A program made the translations under genes and the position numbers. A DNA stretch of 34,528 nucleotides, taken from Rhodothermales bacterium (GTDB taxonomy: Bacteria > Bacteroidota > Rhodothermia > Rhodothermales > JABDKH01). Position 1 is the stretch's first letter. Each line of letters begins with the position of its first letter. Shown piece after piece: positions 33,292-34,528 of the stretch. The notes under the pieces were generated by a model that saw nothing but the letters and a program-made list of their open reading frames with translations, ran no database searches and was not told the DNA's origin. The stretch spans positions 1-34,528 of the forward strand of contig JABDKO010000109.1 in NCBI GenBank assembly GCA_013002165.1. Direction: 5' to 3'.

Positions 33292-34528
33292 ATGGGCACC
33301 CACCTCCATTTCACCGTATTAATCGTGGCAATGGCCGCGCTTCCCCTGACGAGTACTGCACAGGATTCGCTCAGTCGCGTCGAGCCCCTGTCTTCCGACG
33401 AGTCCTTGATCACTGACCAGGACAAAATATCTATCGCGCGGGCGTACCGCCTTCAGGCCCAGCATCTGGAAGCTGTCCTGGCGGAAAACGACTCGCTGGC
33501 CTCACAGTATTTGAATAACTCGGTGCTAATTCTCAGCGACCTCATCGGTCAAGACGATTGGGACAATGACGAAAGAATCAGGGCACTGTATCAGACCGTA
33601 GCGGTATCGTACTTTCATTATTACGGCGACTCGGACTCATTGTACATGCCCTTCGGTAATATTTTCGGCTACCGCGATGAGATGTTCGCCCAGTTGAATA
33701 CTATCGACGAGCCGCTCCTGGAAAACGTTGAGCTCCCGGAGCTCGGATGGTACCGTTCCGAAGTACCGATGAACGTGAATCGTCTGGTCGCAAACAGTAT
33801 CACATACCTTCTGGATCAGCCGGAGCGCCATCTGTACTCCTGGCTCAACCGGTCGGAGACATACTTCCCGATGATTGAGCAGATCTTCGCGGAAGAGGGT
33901 GTCCCGGATGAGTTGAAATACCTTGCGATGATTGAGAGTGGTCTGAATCCGCGGGCCCGGAGCTGGGCGCGAGCGGTCGGTATGTGGCAGTTTATAAGTG
34001 CTACGGGCAAAGCCTATGGGTTGACCGTGAACGGATGGGTTGACGAGAGAATGGACCCTGAGAAAGCAACAAGGGCTGCCGCGAGGCATCTGCGCGATTT
34101 ACACGAGATGTTCGGTGATTGGCATCTTGCGCTTGCCGGATATAATTACAGCCCGGGCAAACTTCGACGAAAGGTTCGGGCTGCCGAACAGCGTCTGGGT
34201 CGCAAGGCAACCTACTGGGACGTCTACAACGAAATTCCGCGTGAGACCAGAAACTACGTGCCAATGTTCATAGCGGCCTCACTTGTCGCCTCGCAACCTG
34301 TGGCGTTTGGGATGGAAGCTCCGAATCCCGGACCGGAATACTCGTACCATGTTGTCCCGGTCTACGGCGTTCATTCTCTGGAAACCGTTGCAGGTCTTGC
34401 CAACTCGGACACCCGCACAGTCAAGGCTCTAAATCCAGAGCTGGTCCGTGGAATGCTGCCTCCTTCTGTTCATCCATACCCGGTTAAGATTCCTGTCGGG
34501 ACGTATGATACTTTTGTGGCTGCTTACC
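33292..34528 (+). CDS. mltD: membrane-bound lytic murein transglycosylase, MltD-like, truncated by window end
   Basis: An open frame of 412 codons that runs past the window edge with no stop. It has a signal peptide (hydrophobic core to STAQ, cleavage near residue 23). The region up to about 180 is helical. A lytic transglycosylase (SLT) domain spans about 185-335, with the catalytic glutamate in LAMIESGLNPRA (Glu215), then AVGMWQFISATGKAYGL and LALAGYNYSPGKLRR. A LysM-like peptidoglycan-binding segment starts at about 350 (SYHVVPVYGVHSLETVAGLA). Such enzymes cleave the glycan strands of peptidoglycan with formation of 1,6-anhydro-muramic acid. It lies 87 bases after the carboxylase gene. There is no obvious Shine-Dalgarno before the ATG, only a T run. 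Confidence 0.88.
   Translation, partial: MGTHLHFTVLIVAMAALPLTSTAQDSLSRVEPLSSDESLITDQDKISIARAYRLQAQHLEAVLAENDSLASQYLNNSVLILSDLIGQDDWDNDERIRALYQTVAVSYFHYYGDSDSLYMPFGNIFGYRDEMFAQLNTIDEPLLENVELPELGWYRSEVPMNVNRLVANSITYLLDQPERHLYSWLNRSETYFPMIEQIFAEEGVPDELKYLAMIESGLNPRARSWARAVGMWQFISATGKAYGLTVNGWVDERMDPEKATRAAARHLRDLHEMFGDWHLALAGYNYSPGKLRRKVRAAEQRLGRKATYWDVYNEIPRETRNYVPMFIAASLVASQPVAFGMEAPNPGPEYSYHVVPVYGVHSLETVAGLANSDTRTVKALNPELVRGMLPPSVHPYPVKIPVGTYDTFVAAY

Noticed and set aside
1-34528. tRNA genes, CRISPR arrays, insertion sequences, prophage or restriction/defence genes
   Set aside because: The gaps between genes were read for T-loop-like sequence, regularly spaced repeats, transposase or integrase motifs and terminal inverted repeats; none was found.

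Overview
The window looks like a chromosomal segment of a Gram-negative bacterium of the Bacteroidota/Rhodothermota side of the FCB group. The signs are a secreted protein with a C-terminal type IX-style sorting domain (NYPNPL followed by a GLYFY...MKKMILIR tail), OmpA/PKD outer-membrane proteins, several lipoproteins, frequent GTG/TTG starts with weak Shine-Dalgarno sequences, and candidate promoters resembling the Bacteroidota TAnnTTTG box. The exact genus cannot be read from the sequence. I see no rRNA, tRNA, CRISPR array, insertion sequence, integrase or phage gene; most of it is ordinary housekeeping and envelope chromosome.

Layout. 1-2464 (+): rpsT with a terminator wrapped over its stop codon, a 497-base spacer, then an OmpA-family porin with two PKD domains and a strong terminator. 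2525-3481 (+): queG, convergent with a long minus-strand block. 3490-8935 (-): a cyclophilin lipoprotein, lysS, an MFS exporter and a soluble PAS histidine kinase, with lysS/MFS overlapping by 4 bases and MFS/kinase abutting. 9080-12907 (-): an ECF sigma factor, a membrane protein that is probably its anti-sigma factor, a secreted six-Asp-box propeller protein with a sorting tail, and a DUF2520 dehydrogenase-like protein. 12983-14959 (-): an outer-membrane barrel protein, a DUF2164 protein and holA, with a perfect 16-base palindrome before holA.

15123-22228 (-): EcsC-family protein, der GTPase, a very large multidomain lipoprotein (cytochrome c, PA14, beta-propeller and DUF1080 in one chain), a solitary nuoI and a small helical protein of unknown role. 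22312-23796 (-): a sigma-54-dependent response regulator with no adjacent kinase. 23954-29325 (-): a tight five-gene run of class III aminotransferase, TPR lipoprotein, small membrane protein, RqcH/NFACT ribosome-rescue factor and uppP. 29345-34528 (+): a TRIC/UPF0126 membrane protein, an unrecognised 483-residue protein, an acyl-CoA carboxylase beta subunit, and a lytic transglycosylase cut off by the window end.

How the genes fit together. Translation and its quality control (rpsT, lysS, queG, der, rqcH), replication (holA), and envelope building (uppP, lytic transglycosylase, OmpA, lipoproteins, secreted propeller) are interleaved with two or three signalling modules. The least conventional items are the 1212-residue fusion lipoprotein translationally coupled to der, the intrinsic terminator between the sigma and anti-sigma genes, the LacI-operator-like palindrome ahead of holA, and the unrecognised 483-residue protein carrying two P-[LI]-W-x-x-F motifs. 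I did not find a clear new defence or mobile system.
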